Assembly (NCBI GenBank): GCA_937120535.1
Contig: CAKZJX010000114.1
Span: forward strand, 1-54,054
Direction of reading: 5' to 3'
Origin: an uncultured Anaerolineae bacterium
GTDB taxonomy: Bacteria > Chloroflexota > Anaerolineae > Anaerolineales > Villigracilaceae
DNA length: 54,054 bases
Of the stretch, positions 35,254 to 44,676 are shown one piece after another. The notes under the pieces were generated by a model. The model saw nothing but the letters and a program-made list of their open reading frames with translations, did not search any database and was not told where the DNA came from. Position 1 is the first letter of the stretch. Each line of letters starts with the position of its first letter. A program made the position numbers and the translations under genes.

Positions 35254-37734
35254 TCAATCGGTCAGGTACACCAATAAGTCGCTACGGCCGCGCAGCTCGA
35301 CGATCGAGCGCATCCCCAACAGCTGGAGGATGCCGGCCAGCTGCCACAGATAAGCGGTATACAGGTTGACAATTTGTTGGAAGCCGACATCAGCGTTGAT
35401 CTTTTTGGCATGTTCGGGGTCGGTGGTGGTGATCCCAAACGGGCATCCTAGCCCTTTTTCACACTGCCCGATGCGGATGCACCCCAGCGCGGCCAGGTCA
35501 GCGGTGCCCAAGACGCAGCCATCGGCGCCCAAGGCGATGGCTTTGGCGATGTCCCAGGCGTTGCGAATGCCCCCCGAGGCCATAACCACCACCTCGTCGC
35601 GGATGCCTTCGGCTTCTAGGAAGCGATGGACCCTGGGAAGGGCGTATTCGATCGGCATGGCGATATTCTTCTTGGCGATCTCTGGGGCGGCGCCCGTGCC
35701 GCCATAAGCCCCGTCCAGATGGATGATGTGCGCCCCAGCATAGTAGGAGCCGACGGCCACCATATCCACATCGGTGGGAGTGGAGACCTTGACGCTGATC
35801 AGGGCTCGCGGGTTGATCTGCTTGAGCCAATCCACGTGTTTTTTGTGGTCTTCCACCGAGTACACGCTATGGAAAGGGAAGGGGGAGAAGAGCGAGGTGC
35901 CCTCCACAGCTTCGCGCAGGCGGGCAACGGTATCGGTGTTCTTGTTTCCCAACAGGTGGCCGCCCAAGCCGGGCTTGGCTCCTTGAGCGTATTTGATCTC
36001 GATCAAGGGGGTGCGGCGCAATGTGGCCTCGCTCACGCCGAACAGGCCGGTGGCTACCTGGGTGATGATGTGATCGGCATAGGGGATCAGCTCTTCTGGG
36101 TAGCCTCCCTCGCCGGTGGAAGTCAGGGTGCCCAGCTTCTGCGCTGCTCGGGCGCGGGCCAACATGACCGGCAGGCTGATGCTGCCGTAGGACATGCCGG
36201 CCCCATACCAGGGCAAAGGCAGGATCAAAGCTGGCCGGTGATCGCCGCGCCGATTCAGGGGCAAGCTCAAATCGAAGTCGGCTGGGTCGGCGGCTGGAAC
36301 CTGGCGCGGGTCGCGCTCGAGCTCGAAGCGGAAGGCCAGGCGATCGAATCCGCCGTCGGAAGCGCCGATGCGATATTCGATGTCGCCGCTCGGCGGGGCC
36401 CCAGTTCGGGCCTGTTGCTGGGTGGTCAAGAGCAGCCACAGGGGCCAGCGGAAATCGCCCTCGCTGCCGACAGGCTGGGGCAGGCGAGGGTAACTGCGAA
36501 GCGGTGCGCTGCCCCCCAAGACGTTTCGGAAAGCAGCTTCTTCGGTCTTGTGCCAGATGGTGCGACCGACTTCGCCGCGCAGGCGACGCACTTCGCGCAT
36601 GCCCATGGCGCCCAGCACTTCGAGCAGTTGATCGCGCCAGGCGTTCATCACGTTGATCACCCGCTGGGTGCCCCATGCTGGGTCGATCTCCCGCTCCTCG
36701 GCCGGGCAGGGACCACGGTCAGCCCAGAGCGAGCAGCCCCAGGCGATGGGCAAGACGAAGTCAATGGCCGCCAGGTCGGCGCCGCAGGCAATGGCCTTGG
36801 CCACGTGTTCGGCGGCGGCAATGCCTCCGCTGACGATCAAGGTCACCCGATCGCGCAGCGCCCGGCGGATGAGCTGGGTGTGCACCTGATGGAGGCTTTC
36901 GGGCAAGGGCCGGCCCTCGGCGTCGCGGCCTATCTCATCGGCGAACAGGTGGATCACATGTAGGCCCTGCTCGATCCAGGTGCAGCTCGTCTCGGCCGCT
37001 CGGGAGGAGAGGGGCAGTCGAGCGCCGATCACTGCCTGAGGCCAACGCTGGCGCAAGGCAGCTAGCAGGGCTGGCGCGTCTTGATCCTCTTCAATTTCTA
37101 CGTAGTCAGGCATCAGGTCGGCCGGCAGGGAAGCCAGCGAGGTCTGGTTGAGGCGCAGTGCCATGCCCGAGGCGGGAGGGATCAGGTCATCGTCCAGGTC
37201 GTCGGGCAGCAGGATGGCCAGAGTCTGCAACTCGGCGGTGGCCTGAGCCAGGGCTTGGAGGGCGCCGCGCCCGGGGAGGGGCATAGGCAAGGGGTTGAAG
37301 AGGACCGGGATCGGCAGGCTGAGGGCCGGCGGCAGGGTGGAGGTCAAGCGGCCGGCCGAGTCGAACTCCAATTGCATGACGCCGCCTCCCAAATCCACCT
37401 GGGTGGAGATATATTCCCGGCCGTGGATTCCATCGCGCGTCGGGCGAACGATCTCGCTCATGTCCAGCCAGATGCCCTCGAAGCCGGGGCCGGCAAACTT
37501 GCCGCCGTAGCCAGCACCGGAGATGGGAATGCGGCCGGTTTCCGCCATGTACCAGGTTTGGGTGATGATCTCAGCCGTCCAATGATCATCACCACGCTGG
37601 GCCTTGCCAAGGAAGACCGGGTGGCCGTACTTGATGTACTGGCTTCCTTCTTCCAAGTAAAACGGAGCCGGATAGCCTTCCTGGGGAGGAGGCGCCGGAC
37701 GAATGGAGATGTGATAGCGAGAGACAACTGTCAT
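35254..37734 (-). CDS. Glutamate-synthase-like FMN/Fe-S subunit
   Basis: An 826-residue protein. The C-terminal about 400 residues are the FMN-binding synthase domain of GltS: MSYGSISLPVMLARARAAQKLG, STGEGGYPEELIPYADH, QGAKPGLGGHLLGNKNTDTVARLR, DGAYGGTGAAPEIAKKN, ASGGIRNAWDIAKAIALGADG, and the 3Fe-4S ligands in CIRIGQCEKGLGC. The N-terminal half carries a second, degenerate barrel-like segment ending IDFVLPIAWGCSLWADRGPCPAEERE, so the chain looks internally duplicated. It pairs with the amidotransferase gene to give a split glutamate synthase. No GltD-like subunit is adjacent; the electron donor may be ferredoxin. Start at 37734 has AGGTGAT upstream; the frame extending to 38079 covers the leader and is not used. 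Confidence 0.9.
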   Translation of the reverse strand: MTVVSRYHISIRPAPPPQEGYPAPFYLEEGSQYIKYGHPVFLGKAQRGDDHWTAEIITQTWYMAETGRIPISGAGYGGKFAGPGFEGIWLDMSEIVRPTRDGIHGREYISTQVDLGGGVMQLEFDSAGRLTSTLPPALSLPIPVLFNPLPMPLPGRGALQALAQATAELQTLAILLPDDLDDDLIPPASGMALRLNQTSLASLPADLMPDYVEIEEDQDAPALLAALRQRWPQAVIGARLPLSSRAAETSCTWIEQGLHVIHLFADEIGRDAEGRPLPESLHQVHTQLIRRALRDRVTLIVSGGIAAAEHVAKAIACGADLAAIDFVLPIAWGCSLWADRGPCPAEEREIDPAWGTQRVINVMNAWRDQLLEVLGAMGMREVRRLRGEVGRTIWHKTEEAAFRNVLGGSAPLRSYPRLPQPVGSEGDFRWPLWLLLTTQQQARTGAPPSGDIEYRIGASDGGFDRLAFRFELERDPRQVPAADPADFDLSLPLNRRGDHRPALILPLPWYGAGMSYGSISLPVMLARARAAQKLGTLTSTGEGGYPEELIPYADHIITQVATGLFGVSEATLRRTPLIEIKYAQGAKPGLGGHLLGNKNTDTVARLREAVEGTSLFSPFPFHSVYSVEDHKKHVDWLKQINPRALISVKVSTPTDVDMVAVGSYYAGAHIIHLDGAYGGTGAAPEIAKKNIAMPIEYALPRVHRFLEAEGIRDEVVVMASGGIRNAWDIAKAIALGADGCVLGTADLAALGCIRIGQCEKGLGCPFGITTTDPEHAKKINADVGFQQIVNLYTAYLWQLAGILQLLGMRSIVELRGRSDLLVYLTD

Positions 37735-37748
37735 AAGATCACCTATTG

Positions 37749-37805
37749 AAAAAGCCACAGAGACAGATCTCTGGCAAACGTGTGCCATCTTCCCTGTCTC
37801 TGTGG
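37749..37805 (-). terminator. Second terminator-like hairpin in the glutamate-synthase leader
   Basis: Stem CCACAGAGACAG (37805-37794) / CTGTCTCTGTGG (37766-37755), 12 bp, followed by CTTTTTC just ahead of the ribosome binding site. Its 5' arm lies in the loop of the alternative pairing described for the leader. Confidence 0.65.
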
Positions 37806-37823
37806 ATAGGTTGAAGGATATAC

Positions 37824-37848
37824 AAAAAATGGCACACGTGAGCGTGCC
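37824..37848 (-). terminator. First terminator-like hairpin in the glutamate-synthase leader
   Basis: GGCACGC-TCAC-GTGTGCC (37848-37831) followed by ATTTTTT. It lies 90 nt ahead of the start codon, so it would stop transcription before the operon. Confidence 0.7.
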
Positions 37849-38149
37849 GTTTAGAGATAGGCTCGCCCTCTGCCACAACGCATCCCGTGTGGTTGGGATG
37901 GCCACTGCAAGCACCTTTTGTCGGTCGGTTACCCGAACCGCTTTGTGGTCTTGCTGGGTTGGGAGGGCAAGCACAGGATATGGCGATCCTGAAAGGCTTC
38001 CGCTGATCTTTCGATTTTCGTAGCCTAAGCTGCTTAGCCTCCCCTCGCAGGGAGGAACCTTCACCTCGTCACCCTCCATGAGGAGAGCGCCTCAGGAGGG
38101 CCATGCGCTTCTGTTGCCCGTATGAAGTTATTCGGTTAATTTGGGCCGC

Positions 38150-38178
38150 ATTCTACCTGCGAAGTGCAGAATGGTCAA
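38150..38178 (-). promoter_or_regulatory. Promoter of the glutamate-synthase-like operon
   Basis: TTGACC (38178-38173), 17-bp spacer, TAGAAT (38155-38150). Confidence 0.75.
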
Positions 38179-38777
38179 GGAGAAGAGGGGGTGTTTGGAA
38201 ATTAGGATTAGGTTTAGGATAGATCGTAGGGTGAGGGGTGCTTGCCGATCTTCCCTAGCAAGGATTGCTGCCAAAACTGTCAATCAATCTTGACAACGAA
38301 TAGACGAATGCACATCGCTCTCCGCTTTGGCCTTCTGAGCTGTGTGGGAGCGCCTGTTATTGTGGAACATCGAGATGGTATATTTTTATTCCTTTTCCGG
38401 GTGGCGGGCGTAACACTCTCCTGGGAGTGGATAAAAAGGGGATTTTTTCACACAGAGACACAAAGACATGGGGAGGTTCTGTGGTCTACGTGTTGGGTTC
38501 CCATGCGACTCACGTTGCACGGCGGAGTGGAGGCCGGATCCCAAGCACAGGCCGACCCCGAAGGGAAGAACGCCGAGCGAGGCCGTGATCTCGCTCGCCT
38601 GGCGCGACGCTCGCGCTGTTTTTCGCGTGGTCCAGAAGCCTGGAAGGCAGCCTGGAAGATTTTTCTGTACTGCTTCCACTGCCGTCCATGGCGCAAGCAG
38701 CGTTTTCCGAACTATCCCGCTCATGTGTTTCAGTTTATCAACCCATAATTTAGCCGCTCCCCACTCCCCTGGCTTTC
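38179..38777. other. Gene-free interval with an interspersed-repeat-like motif
   Basis: About 600 nt between divergent promoters. I see no gene: the frames of 143-168 codons here are low in family resemblance. A TTCACACAGAGACACAAAGA motif at about 38447-38466 is a familiar intergenic repeat type whose translation (HTETQRHGE) turns up in spurious proteins. Related CCACAGAGACAG words occur at 37755-37766. Confidence 0.5.
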
Positions 38778-38805
38778 TTGACAGCTTCTCTTCTTTGCAT
38801 ATAAT
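38778..38805 (+). promoter_or_regulatory. Promoter of the serS T-box leader
   Basis: TTGACA (38778-38783), 16-bp spacer, TATAAT (38800-38805), the same consensus pair and spacing as the thrS promoter. Confidence 0.9.
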
Positions 38806-38811
38806 CAACCC

Positions 38812-39080
38812 TAGCAAAGAGCGCGCAGAGACAAGTACCTGTGTAACGGTTCAGAGAGTCGCCGGTAGGTGCGAGGCGATCCGCCAAACAGCGAAATCCC
38901 CTCTGCCTATCTCGCCCTCGCAGGTGTAGCTCTGGCTACAGTAAGAGGGACGGACGCGCCCGTTAGCGCGCACTCGAGGTGATCCGTAAGATTTGGCGGC
39001 CTTGTCCGCTGGAGCGGGTCACAAAAGCAGGTGGCACCACGAGACGCCCCCTCGTCCTGCATGGACAGGGGGCGTTCTTT
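38812..39080 (+). promoter_or_regulatory. T-box riboswitch controlling serS (specifier UCC)
   Basis: Stem I base GCAGAG (38825-38830) / CTCTGC (38901-38906) encloses AAGTA on one side and GAAATCCC on the other; TCC at 38897-38899 is the Ser specifier, one base before the helix. The distal stem I loop AGAGAGTCGCCGGTAGGTGCG follows the consensus closely. The T-box core CAGGTGGCACCACG is at 39028-39041. Confidence 0.94.
39044..39080 (+). terminator. T-box terminator of serS
   Basis: Stem ACGCCCCCT-GTCC / GGAC-AGGGGGCGT (one bulged C) followed by TCTTT, directly after the T-box core. Confidence 0.85.
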
Positions 39081-39128
39081 GATTTCCTGGAGGCGACTCC
39101 TTTGCTGAGGATGTTCTGGAGGTATGCC

Positions 39129-40406
39129 ATGCTTGATATCAATCTCATCCGCGAAGCTCCTGACGTGGTCCGCAAGGCCCTACGCGATCGGCAAGCCGAT
39201 CTGACGGTGGTCGATGAAGTGATTACATTGGATGCCCAGCGCCGTTCGTTGATCGGCCAGGTGGAAGCGCTCAAGGCCGAGCGTAATGCTGCATCGAAGG
39301 AGATTGGAAAAATGAAAGATGCGGCCGAGCGCCAAGCCCGAATCGAGGCTATGCGTGCTCTGGGGGAGCGGATCGACGCTTTGGACGGGGAGGTGTCTGC
39401 TGTGGAGAACGAGTTGCAAGCTGTGCTCTCCACTCTCCCCAACATTCCTGATCCGCGTGTCCCCTATGGCAAGGATGACAGCGATAACGTGGAGGTCAAG
39501 ACCGTTGGAGAACCACGGGTGTTTGATTTTGAGCCCAAACCCCACTGGGATCTGGGGCCGGCCCTGGGGATCATTGATTTTGAACGCGGGGTGAAGATCA
39601 CCGGTTCGCGGTTCTACGTCCTAAGCGGGGCCGGCGCACGCCTGCAGCGAGCCTTGATCGCTTGGATGCTTGACCTCCACGCTCGCCAGGGGTATCTCGA
39701 GAAGTATCCTCCCTTCATGGTGCGAGCAGCGACCGTGTATGGGGCCGGCCAATTGCCTAAGTTCGCTGACAATCTCTATAAAGATCATGAGGAAGACCTC
39801 TACTTCGTTCCGACGGCCGAGGTGCCTCTTACTGGCTTGCACATGGATGAGATCCTCGATGAGGCCGATCTGCCTCTGCTCTACACGGCCTATACCCCCT
39901 GTTTTCGTCGTGAAAAGATGAGCGCTGGGCGCGATGTGCGCGGGATCAAGCGCGGTCATCAGTTTGACAAAGTTGAAATGTACATCTTCTGCAAGCCGGA
40001 GCAATCCGAGGCCATGTTGCAGAAGATGCTGGCTGATGCTGAGGAGACCTGCGCTTTGCTCGGCATTCCCTATCGGGTGAAGCAGCTATGCACCGGCGAC
40101 CTGGGCTTTGCTTCGGCCATCACCTACGATTTGGAGATGTGGGCGCCTGGCTGCAACGAGTGGTTGGAGGTCTCGTCGGTCTCGAACGTCACCGATTTCC
40201 AGGCTCGCCGTGCCAACATCAAGTATCGGCCGGCCGACGGTGGGAAGGTGCGGTTCGTCCACACCCTAAACGGCTCTGGCTTAGGATTGCCGCGCACGCT
40301 GATCGCAGTGATGGAGAATTACCAACAAGCCGATGGATCGATTGTTGTGCCTGAAGTGCTGCGCCCATGGATGGGATGGGTCGAAGTCATTCGTCCTGAG
40401 CGATGA
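39129..40406 (+). CDS. serS: Seryl-tRNA synthetase
   Basis: Charges tRNA-Ser with serine. The 425-residue protein has the usual N-terminal helical arm (residues about 25-100, a coiled coil that touches the long variable arm of tRNA-Ser). The class II core follows, with [21 protein letters not shown] (motif 2) and [18 protein letters not shown] (motif 3). The start at 39129 gives the canonical [10 protein letters not shown]-terminus and has GGAGGT upstream; the longer frame from 38979 is leader sequence. Controlled by the T-box upstream. Confidence 0.97.
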   Translation: MLDINLIREAPDVVRKALRDRQADLTVVDEVITLDAQRRSLIGQVEALKAERNAASKEIGKMKDAAERQARIEAMRALGERIDALDGEVSAVENELQAVLSTLPNIPDPRVPYGKDDSDNVEVKTVGEPRVFDFEPKPHWDLGPALGIIDFERGVKITGSRFYVLSGAGARLQRALIAWMLDLHARQGYLEKYPPFMVRAATVYGAGQLPKFADNLYKDHEEDLYFVPTAEVPLTGLHMDEILDEADLPLLYTAYTPCFRREKMSAGRDVRGIKRGHQFDKVEMYIFCKPEQSEAMLQKMLADAEETCALLGIPYRVKQLCTGDLGFASAITYDLEMWAPGCNEWLEVSSVSNVTDFQARRANIKYRPADGGKVRFVHTLNGSGLGLPRTLIAVMENYQQADGSIVVPEVLRPWMGWVEVIRPER

Positions 40407-40555
40407 GGTGGGAGCTCGGTCTTCCAGCTTGGGTTCGAGAAGCGCAGAGAGGGAAGCGCACATGCGTGCACAAGTCCCTTTGCACTTCTGCTTGAGGGCT
40501 GTTCATCGGGAGATTGATCCCTGGCCGGCGTTGACTTTGTCATGAAAGTACTATT

Positions 40556-40582
40556 TTGACGCACCATGATTTCGATTAAAAT
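40556..40582 (+). promoter_or_regulatory. Possible promoter of the histidine-kinase gene
   Basis: TTGACG (40556-40561), 15-bp spacer, TAAAAT (40577-40582); spacing is a little short. The 233-nt gap from serS to the kinase holds nothing else I can name. Confidence 0.45.
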
Positions 40583-40639
40583 GCTTTTGTCCGATAAAAG
40601 GCTCCCATCTGAACTTGCTTTAAACACGTTGTCTTTCCT

Positions 40640-43600
40640 ATGACTGCTTCCCTGCGATGGCGCTTCACTCTTAGGCATTTGCGGCTGATTGCCCTGGTCT
40701 ACCAAGGGGCGGCAGCGGCGGCGATTGTGCTTTCCATTCTCCTTGCCGCTCGCTGGTTGAACCTTCCCTTCTTAGGCACCTTCCTAGAGCCGATCATGAC
40801 CTATAATCCCGTCGGTCCAGCCGATCCCAGCCAGGGATGGGTGCTGCATCGTCAAATGAAAAAAGGGGACCGACTGGTGGCCGTCAATGATGTGCCTGTT
40901 CGTTCCTTTGCAGATGTCGAGCGCGTGCTCCGAGGGCAGGTTCAAGGTGTTATTCCGACCAAAGTAGGTTTCTTTCCTGGGGAGACCATTCCGGTGACCA
41001 TCCGTAACGCAGATGGGAAAGAACAAGTGCTGCAGGTAACCCTGGAGCGCTTCCCAGAATCTGAGCGCGTGAACTTTGTGTTCATTCCTTTCTCAATCAG
41101 TTTGTTCTTTCTGATCCTTGGGTTGTGGGTTTTTGTCGTGCGGCGTAACGAGCCGGCCGGCTGGACCTTTTCCGTGCTGGCTGTTTCGCTGGGGATCGCC
41201 AACGGCCTGTTGTTCGATACCTTAACCACGCATGTGTTTTTCCCCTTTTGGGTTTCAGGGATCGCTATCACTGCCGGCGCCCTGATCGACCTGGCGCTTG
41301 GTTTTCCTCAGGAGTTTCGGCTTGTCGTTCGGCGTCCCTATCTGCGCTGGATTGGCTATGGGATTGGTATTGCGCTGACGCTCAACGTCTACTCCACCCT
41401 GGATGGTGAATCTCCCTTGGCCCATGCCCGTTCAATGGAATGGGTGTACCTGTTTGCTGGCTTGGCAGGGCTGTTCTATTTCGGGGCGATGTTCTATCAC
41501 CTCCGATTTGCCTCGTCGCCGGTCGTCCGATCTCAAGCCAGCACAATTTTGTTTGGCGCATTATTAGGGTTTAGTGCGATTTCAGTATGGGCAATTAATA
41601 CGTTCGTGGACTGGTTCGATTTTCCGTTCACCACCTGGCTACTTGTGCCAATTGTGCTCTTTCCGTTTTCCATAGCCTATACCATTCTGCGTTTCCGCCT
41701 GCCTCAAGCCGATGCCTGGATGCGCCAAGGGGTGCTCTATTTTCTCTTGATGGTCTTGGTGGTCGGCGCCTATGGGTTGTTGGTGAGCGGGTTGAGCTTG
41801 ATCTTTGCTCAAAGCCTAGAGGAGGTGGTCGGGAATCCGTGGTTGATCGGCGGGTTGGCGTTCCTACTGGCGATCTCGCTAGCTCCGTTGCAACGTCGGC
41901 TGCAAGAGGCGGTGGATCAAGTCTTCTTTCGTGGTCAGCGCGTCTACCTCAAAAGTCAGCAGGAATTTTCCCAAAAGCTGACCAGCTTGGTCAGCCAGAA
42001 AGAGATCGCCCAGCTGCTAAGCGACGTGCTTCGGATGACTCTGCTGCCGGATCGAGTTCATATTTATGTCTACGATCGGGAAAACGATCAGTACGTCGCC
42101 ATGCCTGGGGAAGACGGCCGGCCAACCAGCGATCTGCGTTTCTCGACCTTTGGCCCGTTGGCTGAATATTTGACACGAGAGCGTTTGCCCCTTTACCTGG
42201 ATATGACCAACCTGCCGGCCTCTTTCCGCGAGGAAGAAGTCCGTCTGGCGCTGCTGGGAGCGCGACTGTTCATCCGCTTGTCCGGTAGAGAACGTCTCTT
42301 AGGATGGGCGGCTCTCGGCCCGCGGCTTTCCGGCCGGCCCTATACCCCTCAGGATGTGGACTTTATCGAAACTCTCTGCCGCCAGGCCGCCCTCTCCTTA
42401 GAACGCTTACAAATTGTCGCCGATTTGGAGCGTCGCGTGCAAGAGATGCATGCCCTGACTCGGATCTCTCAAGGTGTCAATATCACCCTGTCCCTGGATG
42501 ATGTGTTGGAGCTGATTTATGCCCAGACCACCCAGATCATCCCGGCAGCCGACCTGCACATCACCTTGTACAACCCGGCAGGAAAGTACTACTACCATGC
42601 CTTCTGCGTGGAGAACCACGATCGCATCCCTTCTAAAGAGAACATTCCCCTGCCTCCTGGAACCGGCCTTGCGCAAGATGTGATCCGCCGCGGCCGGCCC
42701 CTGATCACCCAAGACTACTTCCGCGAGTGTCAGGCTCGTGGCGTCTTGCCGGCTGAACAGGGGGCCTTCGCCTGGATGGCCGTGCCGCTCAATGCCGGCG
42801 CCGAGACCATCGGGGCCTTGAGCGTTGGCAGCCGCGATCCCTTGGTGACCTACACTCGAGGACAGTTGGACATCTTGCAAAGCATTGCTGATCAAACCGC
42901 TGGCGCCATCGTAAAATCGCGCCTCCTGGTTGAGACTGAGCGGCGTGCTCGTCAGCTCTCCATGCTGAACGAAATCGCCCGCCAGTTGACTTCCACCCTG
43001 GAGACCGAGCCCTTGCTCAACAACGTTTTGGAAAACGCCGTTAACATTCTCAACTGCGAGGCCGGCAGCCTGTTCCTGGTGGATGAACAGACCGATGAAC
43101 TGATCTTCAAAATGGCCATCGGTCCAGTGGCCGCAGACTTGGTCGGAAAACGTCTGCCTCCTGGCTCCGGCATCGTCGGCCGGGTGGTGCAGACCCGCAG
43201 CCCGCTCATTGATAACGACGTTCAACATTCTCTTGCGCATTATGCTGCGACCGATCAGGAGACCGGCTTCGTCACCCGTTCTATCCTGGCCGCGCCCTTG
43301 CTTGTCAAAGAGCGCGTGTTGGGGGTGATCGAAGTCATCAATCGCCGTGATGGGATGTCCTTTGGCGAGGACGATCGAGATCTGCTCATGGCCTTTGCCG
43401 GCCAGGCGGCGGTTGCTCTCGAGAACGCTCGTCTCTACACCTTGACCGATCAAGAGCTGGCCGCTCGCGTGGAAGAACTCTCAGTCATGCAACGCATTGA
43501 TCGCGAGCTGAACACCAGCTTGGACATTGATCGCGCCATGCGCACCACCCTGGAATGGGCTATGCGCCAATCCGCTGCTCAGGCCGGCCTGATCGGCATG

Positions 43601-44668
43601 ATGGATGGCAACGGCAACCTGCGCATCATGGCCCAGGATGGATATGGCTCCTACCTCTCTGCCTACGCCAATTCACCCTTGCCGCTCGACCTGCCGGCGT
43701 TGCGCCGAGCGGTGGAAACCGGCCAGCTCCAACGTCAATCGTTGGATCCGGCTATGGGGGGCAGCCTGTTGCCCGAAGCGCGCCATCAGATCGTTGTTCC
43801 CATCCGACGCGAGGCCCAAGTCATTGGATTGATCCTGCTGGAGAGCACCCATCAGGCCGGCGAAGATGTCTCGTTCCTCAACCGCTTGAGCGATCATGCT
43901 GCTATCGCCATTGCCAACGCCCAGTTGTACAACGAAGTACAAATGGCCAACCAGGCCAAGAGCGAATTCGTCTCCTTAGTGGCGCATGAGCTCAAGAACC
44001 CGATGACCTCCATCAAAGGATACACCGAGTTGCTGATCGGCGGCAAAGTTGGTCCCATCAACGAGATGCAGGCCAACTTTTTGAACACCATTCGCTCCAA
44101 TGTCGAACGCATGTCTACCCTGGTTTCCGACCTGAACGACATTTCGAAAATCGAAGCCGGCCGGCTGCGGCTGGACTTCCGCACTGTGGAACTCAACGAC
44201 GTGCTCGAAGAAGTGCTCCGTTCCAGCCGGCGCCAAATCGAGGAAAAACGGCAAACTGTGGAAGTTCAACTGCCAGATCGCCTGCCGCCTGTTTGGGCCG
44301 ATCGCACCCGCTTGGCGCAGATCCTCACCAACTTGGTCAGCAACGCCTACAAATATACTCCCGAGGAAGGACGCATCCTCATCGGGGCCGAAGTCGCTTC
44401 AAACCGCTGGGATGTCGATGGACCAGGCCAGGTGATCCACGTTTGGGTGAGCGACAACGGCATCGGCATTAGCCCCGAAGATCAGCCCAAGATCTTTCAA
44501 AAATTCTTCCGCTCCGAAGATTACAAGGCCCGTGAAGCCCCTGGCACCGGCTTGGGCCTGAGCATCACCAAGAACTTGGTGGAAATGCAAGGCGGCCGCA
44601 TCTGGTTTGAGAGCGAATTTCGCAAAGGCGCTACCTTCCACTTCACTATACCGATCGCCGAAGGATAG
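40640..44668 (+). CDS. Large membrane histidine kinase with PDZ and multiple GAF domains
   Basis: A 1342-residue sensor. Order: one N-terminal membrane segment (about 15-38), a PDZ-like extracytoplasmic domain (about 70-130, GDRLVAVNDVPVRSFADVERVLRG), a block of some eight or more membrane segments (about 150-430), a divergent GAF-like region (about 450-590), then three clearer GAF domains (about 600-760, 775-935, 950-1090), a HisKA dimerisation domain with the phospho-His in VAHELKNPMTSIKGY (about residue 1115), and a HATPase domain with N (LVSNAYKYTPEEG), G1 (VSDNGIGISPED) and G2 (GTGLGLSI) boxes. No receiver gene is adjacent; the FIST gene follows by 8 nt. What it senses is unknown. Confidence 0.92.
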   Translation: MTASLRWRFTLRHLRLIALVYQGAAAAAIVLSILLAARWLNLPFLGTFLEPIMTYNPVGPADPSQGWVLHRQMKKGDRLVAVNDVPVRSFADVERVLRGQVQGVIPTKVGFFPGETIPVTIRNADGKEQVLQVTLERFPESERVNFVFIPFSISLFFLILGLWVFVVRRNEPAGWTFSVLAVSLGIANGLLFDTLTTHVFFPFWVSGIAITAGALIDLALGFPQEFRLVVRRPYLRWIGYGIGIALTLNVYSTLDGESPLAHARSMEWVYLFAGLAGLFYFGAMFYHLRFASSPVVRSQASTILFGALLGFSAISVWAINTFVDWFDFPFTTWLLVPIVLFPFSIAYTILRFRLPQADAWMRQGVLYFLLMVLVVGAYGLLVSGLSLIFAQSLEEVVGNPWLIGGLAFLLAISLAPLQRRLQEAVDQVFFRGQRVYLKSQQEFSQKLTSLVSQKEIAQLLSDVLRMTLLPDRVHIYVYDRENDQYVAMPGEDGRPTSDLRFSTFGPLAEYLTRERLPLYLDMTNLPASFREEEVRLALLGARLFIRLSGRERLLGWAALGPRLSGRPYTPQDVDFIETLCRQAALSLERLQIVADLERRVQEMHALTRISQGVNITLSLDDVLELIYAQTTQIIPAADLHITLYNPAGKYYYHAFCVENHDRIPSKENIPLPPGTGLAQDVIRRGRPLITQDYFRECQARGVLPAEQGAFAWMAVPLNAGAETIGALSVGSRDPLVTYTRGQLDILQSIADQTAGAIVKSRLLVETERRARQLSMLNEIARQLTSTLETEPLLNNVLENAVNILNCEAGSLFLVDEQTDELIFKMAIGPVAADLVGKRLPPGSGIVGRVVQTRSPLIDNDVQHSLAHYAATDQETGFVTRSILAAPLLVKERVLGVIEVINRRDGMSFGEDDRDLLMAFAGQAAVALENARLYTLTDQELAARVEELSVMQRIDRELNTSLDIDRAMRTTLEWAMRQSAAQAGLIGMMDGNGNLRIMAQDGYGSYLSAYANSPLPLDLPALRRAVETGQLQRQSLDPAMGGSLLPEARHQIVVPIRREAQVIGLILLESTHQAGEDVSFLNRLSDHAAIAIANAQLYNEVQMANQAKSEFVSLVAHELKNPMTSIKGYTELLIGGKVGPINEMQANFLNTIRSNVERMSTLVSDLNDISKIEAGRLRLDFRTVELNDVLEEVLRSSRRQIEEKRQTVEVQLPDRLPPVWADRTRLAQILTNLVSNAYKYTPEEGRILIGAEVASNRWDVDGPGQVIHVWVSDNGIGISPEDQPKIFQKFFRSEDYKAREAPGTGLGLSITKNLVEMQGGRIWFESEFRKGATFHFTIPIAEG

Positions 44669-44676
44669 CAGCGACC

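Larger units (their letters stand above)
37735..38143 (-). promoter_or_regulatory. Long structured leader of the glutamate-synthase-like operon
   Basis: About 400 nt between the promoter and the first gene, without a believable coding frame. ACGTGTGCCAT (37839-37829) in the first hairpin is perfectly complementary (11 bp) to ATGGCACACGT (37788-37778) inside the second, giving two mutually exclusive folds: hairpins 1 and 2, or a long-range helix that breaks both. That is the layout of an attenuator or riboswitch. I recognise no known aptamer (T-box, glutamine, glycine, SAM) in the upstream 250 nt. Confidence 0.6.

Noticed and set aside
37735-38079. N-terminal extension of the FMN/Fe-S subunit to 38079.
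   Set aside because: It covers the structured leader with two terminator hairpins, shows no family resemblance, and a good ribosome binding site precedes the ATG at 37734.
38242-38748. A 168-codon plus-strand frame between the glutamate-synthase operon and serS.
   Set aside because: Its most recognisable piece, HTETQRHGE, is the translation of a common intergenic repeat, and the rest has no ribosome binding site or family resemblance.
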